Shown one piece after another: positions 38,990 through 42,135 of a stretch of 42,135 nt of DNA. The notes under the pieces were generated by a model. The model was not told where the DNA came from. It saw only the letters and a program-made list of their open reading frames with translations, and did not search any database. Numbering within the stretch: position 1 is the first letter of the stretch; each line of letters begins with the position of its first letter. Source of the DNA: Betaproteobacteria bacterium (lineage in GTDB: Bacteria > Acidobacteriota > Terriglobia > Acidiferrales > UBA7541); contig CAJCHZ010000013.1 in assembly GCA_903970165.1 (NCBI GenBank), forward strand, positions 1-42,135, written 5' to 3'. The position numbers and the translations under genes are program-made.

Positions 38990-41770
38990 ATGCGGCGAAG
39001 GACCTGCGTGCGAATCGCGTTCGCGGAGCGACAGGCAATGTTTTTGCCATCCATCCAGGAAGTTCTCAACGAGGAATTCCATGAAGTGGAAACCTCTCGG
39101 AAGCTACGGCTGGACGCGAGTATGCCGCGACCTGCGGCGGAGAAGAGCCTGATTGGGCTGGCATTTTCCGGGGGAGGGATTCGCAGCGCGACCTTTAATC
39201 TGGGAGTGTTGCAGGCGCTGGCAAGAAAAAGTCTGTTGCGATCCCTGGACTTTGTTTCCACGGTGTCGGGTGGGGGGTACATAGGCGGATGGCTGATGGG
39301 GTGGATGTACCACCACCAGATCGGAATCAAGGAGATCGAACAGAGATTGTCGGAGCCGCCCATGATGCCGAAAGAGGCGAGCGATCCCCCGGAAGTACAT
39401 TTCCTGCGTGAATACAGCAACTACCTGACGCCCCGGAAAGGCCTGCTGGGAGCGGATTTCCTTGCGTTTTTGGCAAGTTACCTGCGAAACACGCTGCTGA
39501 ACCAGATCATTCTGGTGCTGACGCTGCTTTCGTTGCTGCTCGCGCCGAGAACAATTGGTTCTTTCCTTCACGTACTCGAGGACCTCGAGGAAGCCATGCG
39601 TAATGAGCCGCACTTCACGCTTCAAGCGATCATGCGTGCGGAGAATTTTGCGCTGGCTTTGGGAATTGGTTTTGGGCTCGTGGCCGTGGTTTTCATGGGG
39701 TTAAACCTGGAAACAGTGGACCCCCACGAGGGAAAAAGGGACCCGTGGTACGCAAAGGCCTGGGCCGTACACGCGTTTATCATCGTTCCCTTGCTGGTGT
39801 CGTCCGCTTTGTTCACGTATGGTTTCGCATTTTTCCTTGAAGACTGGGGAATCATAGACCATCCGAGGTATCGAGCGCCGCTCGTGGGAGTGGCTCTCTA
39901 TTTCAGCATGTGGACAGGGGCCTGCCTGGTGAGGCGAATCGTACATTACAAGAAAGCGCGTCGAGTTAGCCACACACCGCTTAGCAAGCTTGTCATGAGT
40001 ACTGCTGCTTTGACGGGAGTTCTGATTGGATATCTCTTTGTTCCGTTTGGGTATCTGCTCATTCCCTATGACGATCCGGTGCATCTTACGCGCGGCAACT
40101 GGCATAACCTGACGTACGGAACGCCAGTGTGCATCCTCATCATGTTGGTCGCAGGTGTGATTCACATCGGGCTGATGGGACGCGGGATGAGCGATGCGCA
40201 CCGTGAGTGGTGGGGCAGGCTGGGCGGTTGGCTGCTGCTTTTTGCGATTTTGTGGCTCGGCCTGTTCTGGATCGCAATTTATTTTCCGCCGTCGCTCGGG
40301 CGAGTTTTTTCGTGGGAGCAATCCACCGGGCATCACGTGAGCCTCGGAGCCGGGTTGATGTGGATTCTTTCGACTGTGTACGGTGTGTTTTTCGGCAAGA
40401 GCGAAAAAACGAGTCATTGGAATCCCGAGGCGCCTGCGACGCAAAAGTTCCTGGCCGTGGCGGCAAAGCTGACACCGTACATTTTTATTTTAGGACTGTT
40501 GCTGGGACTTTCAATCTTTGCTTCGTTCGCGGCGAACTGGGCGACGGGACTGAACCTGAATCCGCTGGTGCTTCCGAGTGAGACTATTCTGGATTCGGGG
40601 GTTCCGACACTTTGCTTGCTCTTTATTGGCGGAGCCTGGTTTGTTTCCTGGAGAGTGGATATCAACGAATTTTCGATTCACTACCTGTATCGCAACCGTT
40701 TAGTGCGGTGTTATCTGGGTGCGACGGTGCCTAAGAGAAATGCACAGCCCTTCACGGGATTTTCGGAAAAAGACAATTTTCCGCTGGGCGATCTGAAAAT
40801 TCCGGAAGGTTCGAACAATGCCAAAGACGGGCGGCCCCTGCCGATTTTGAACACCAGTTTGAACGTGGTGCGCGGCAAGGAGCTGGCCTTGCAGACCAGA
40901 AAGGCCCGCTCGTTTGCGCTGACACCGATTTACGGAGGATTTACGCGGGCGCTGCCATGCAAACGAGATTGGCAGGCCGCTTATGCGCGCACCGAGAAAT
41001 TGGCGTGCAGACTCCCGGGATTCAAAGACGGAGTGACGATGGGGACGGCGGTGGCAATTTCCGGCGCGGCGGCGAGTCCCAATATGGGTTCGTATTCCGA
41101 TCCCGGGTTGGGATTTTTGATGACCTTGTTTGACGTGAGACTCGGCTGGTGGATTGGAAATCCCCGCAAGAAGCAATGGGAGAACGGAAGCCCGCGAGTC
41201 GGGTTTGCTTGCTTGTTGCAGGAACTATTGGGAGCTACAAGCGACGACAGCAAGTATGTTTATCTTTCGGATGGCGGGCATTTTGAGAATCTGGCAGTGT
41301 ATGAGCTGGTCAGGCGGGGTTGCAAATTAATCATCGTCAGCGATGCATCCTGCGATCCCGGATATTCATTTGGCGATTTGCACAATGCGATTGAAAAGTG
41401 CCGAACCGACTTTGGCGTGGAAATCGTGATGGACGGCCTCGACAGAATCACGCCCAAACCATGCCCCGAGGATGTTGCGACAAAGCGGGCTGCGTCGCAC
41501 TTTGCGGTTGGAAAGATTCGCTACAACCCAAATGCGCCAGAAGCAGATGGCACGATTATTTATTTGAAGCCAGCACTCGTGGCATGCGACCCGAGCGACG
41601 TTTTGGCTTACGGCGAAAAGGACAAAGCTTTTCCGCACGACACGACGGCGAATCAGTGGTTCGACGAAGATCACTTCGAAAACTATCGAGAGCTCGGTAT
41701 GACGAGCGGCATGGCAGCCAGCCAAGAAATCGCGGCGCAAATCAAGCGTGTGCTTGGATGGCCGGAGTGA
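38990..41770 (+). CDS. Patatin-like protein interrupted by many membrane helices
   Basis: A 926-residue protein; the start is uncertain (ATG 38990 chosen, with GGAG upstream; ATG 39038 also possible). The catalytic pieces are far apart: FSGGGIRSATFNLGVLQA (oxyanion loop) and STVSGGGYIGG with S93 near the N-terminus, then YLSDGGHFENLAVYEL with D761. Between them lie about ten hydrophobic helices (roughly 170-590). The protein is probably embedded in the inner membrane with the patatin active site built from both ends. Patatins hydrolyse acyl bonds in lipids. The substrate is not known. The gene is alone in its strand block and is followed by the IS110 fragment. Confidence 0.88.
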   Translation: MRRRTCVRIAFAERQAMFLPSIQEVLNEEFHEVETSRKLRLDASMPRPAAEKSLIGLAFSGGGIRSATFNLGVLQALARKSLLRSLDFVSTVSGGGYIGGWLMGWMYHHQIGIKEIEQRLSEPPMMPKEASDPPEVHFLREYSNYLTPRKGLLGADFLAFLASYLRNTLLNQIILVLTLLSLLLAPRTIGSFLHVLEDLEEAMRNEPHFTLQAIMRAENFALALGIGFGLVAVVFMGLNLETVDPHEGKRDPWYAKAWAVHAFIIVPLLVSSALFTYGFAFFLEDWGIIDHPRYRAPLVGVALYFSMWTGACLVRRIVHYKKARRVSHTPLSKLVMSTAALTGVLIGYLFVPFGYLLIPYDDPVHLTRGNWHNLTYGTPVCILIMLVAGVIHIGLMGRGMSDAHREWWGRLGGWLLLFAILWLGLFWIAIYFPPSLGRVFSWEQSTGHHVSLGAGLMWILSTVYGVFFGKSEKTSHWNPEAPATQKFLAVAAKLTPYIFILGLLLGLSIFASFAANWATGLNLNPLVLPSETILDSGVPTLCLLFIGGAWFVSWRVDINEFSIHYLYRNRLVRCYLGATVPKRNAQPFTGFSEKDNFPLGDLKIPEGSNNAKDGRPLPILNTSLNVVRGKELALQTRKARSFALTPIYGGFTRALPCKRDWQAAYARTEKLACRLPGFKDGVTMGTAVAISGAAASPNMGSYSDPGLGFLMTLFDVRLGWWIGNPRKKQWENGSPRVGFACLLQELLGATSDDSKYVYLSDGGHFENLAVYELVRRGCKLIIVSDASCDPGYSFGDLHNAIEKCRTDFGVEIVMDGLDRITPKPCPEDVATKRAASHFAVGKIRYNPNAPEADGTIIYLKPALVACDPSDVLAYGEKDKAFPHDTTANQWFDEDHFENYRELGMTSGMAASQEIAAQIKRVLGWPE

Positions 41771-41852
41771 AGGCTTGTACCCGGCTGTCAGATCCTTGCG
41801 GTATTTGTTGCGAGCGCCCAGCAAGGGCAGATTATTCCTTAGAAAATCACTT

Positions 41853-42134
41853 CTAGGCGACTTGAGCCGAGGGCTCCAGGGTCACTTTGAAGCCTAGGCC
41901 TTCGAGCCGTTTGGTTAAGCGCCTGCGCAGGCCTTCTGGGTTCAGGCGATCGAAGTAGTCTGCGCCGAGGTCGCTGTAACCAGTTCCGTCTCGCAGGATG
42001 TAGTAGGCAATGACCAGGAGCTTGTGGGCCACCGCGATGGTCGCGCGTTTCGATCCCCTTCGCACTGCTAGCCGACGATAGAGGGCCGACAAATAGTTGT
42101 TCTTCTTGGTCGAGACAGCCCAGGCCCCTTGGCA
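41853..42134 (-). CDS. IS110-family transposase, C-terminal fragment (truncated by window end)
   Basis: The frame is open from the right edge to a stop at 41855-41853, about 93 codons. It reads GAWAVSTKKNNYLSALYRRL, then RRGSKRATIAVAHKLLVIAYYILRDG and YSDLGADYFDRLN, the conserved C-terminal part of IS110/IS1111-type transposases (Transposase_20 region). The rest of the gene lies outside. These elements lack classic inverted ends, so the boundary cannot be placed. No target duplication can be judged. Confidence 0.85.
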   Translation of the reverse strand, partial: CQGAWAVSTKKNNYLSALYRRLAVRRGSKRATIAVAHKLLVIAYYILRDGTGYSDLGADYFDRLNPEGLRRRLTKRLEGLGFKVTLEPSAQVA

Positions 42135-42135
42135 T

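Overview
The window reads as chromosomal DNA of a soil-type acidobacterium (Acidobacteriota, Terriglobia-like). This is inference from gene content: a serine/threonine kinase fused to TPRs with a typical acidobacterial start, a CE15-type esterase, DnaE2 with a Y-family polymerase, several small secreted proteins, and moderately GC-rich codons. No rRNA, tRNA, CRISPR array or prophage was seen.

Layout. 1-6.2 kb: end of tldD, a tldE/pmbA homologue overlapping it, then a large glutamate synthase (gltB). 6.3-7.2 kb: a LysR regulator. 7.3-8.5 kb: a small gene pair whose second member is a PIN toxin broken by a -1 frameshift, then a gene-free stretch with a perfect 16-bp inverted repeat and an 11-base G run. 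8.5-16.7 kb, all on the minus strand: a probable DNA damage-tolerance unit reading dinB > tcmP > radical SAM (SPL-like) > dnaE2, followed by two small genes. 17.2-20 kb: a secreted protein of unknown function and a GT39-type membrane glycosyltransferase. 20-25.7 kb: a GlcG/HbpS-like secreted protein diverging from a CE15-type esterase, then a DUF4126 membrane protein, a cation:proton antiporter and a MerA-like flavoprotein disulfide reductase. 25.8-28.5 kb (minus): a DUF5996 protein and a PiT phosphate transporter. 28.7-34.2 kb (plus): an MBL-fold lipoprotein, a coiled-coil secreted protein, the kinase-TPR protein and a secreted partner. 34.3-41.8 kb: a patatin fused to an Omp85-type barrel, an anchored protein, a double PilZ protein and a second patatin split by many membrane helices. 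The right edge cuts an IS110-family transposase.

Most notable. (1) The minus-strand cluster joins two error-prone polymerase genes to a radical SAM gene and its TcmP partner, with gaps of 45 and 59 nt and one overlap, so it could act as one repair or mutagenesis operon. The Y-family polymerase has Asp-Asp where Asp-Glu is normal at the metal site. (2) Palindromic repeats are scattered through the window. Five have a GTAG tetranucleotide next to a hairpin, as in REP elements. One of these and two other palindromes lie in frame inside dnaE2. (3) An ATTTG-N7-CAAAT dyad upstream of gltB fits a LysR-type operator, and a LysR gene follows gltB.

All calls come from reading the sequence. No alignment, database search or structure prediction was run.
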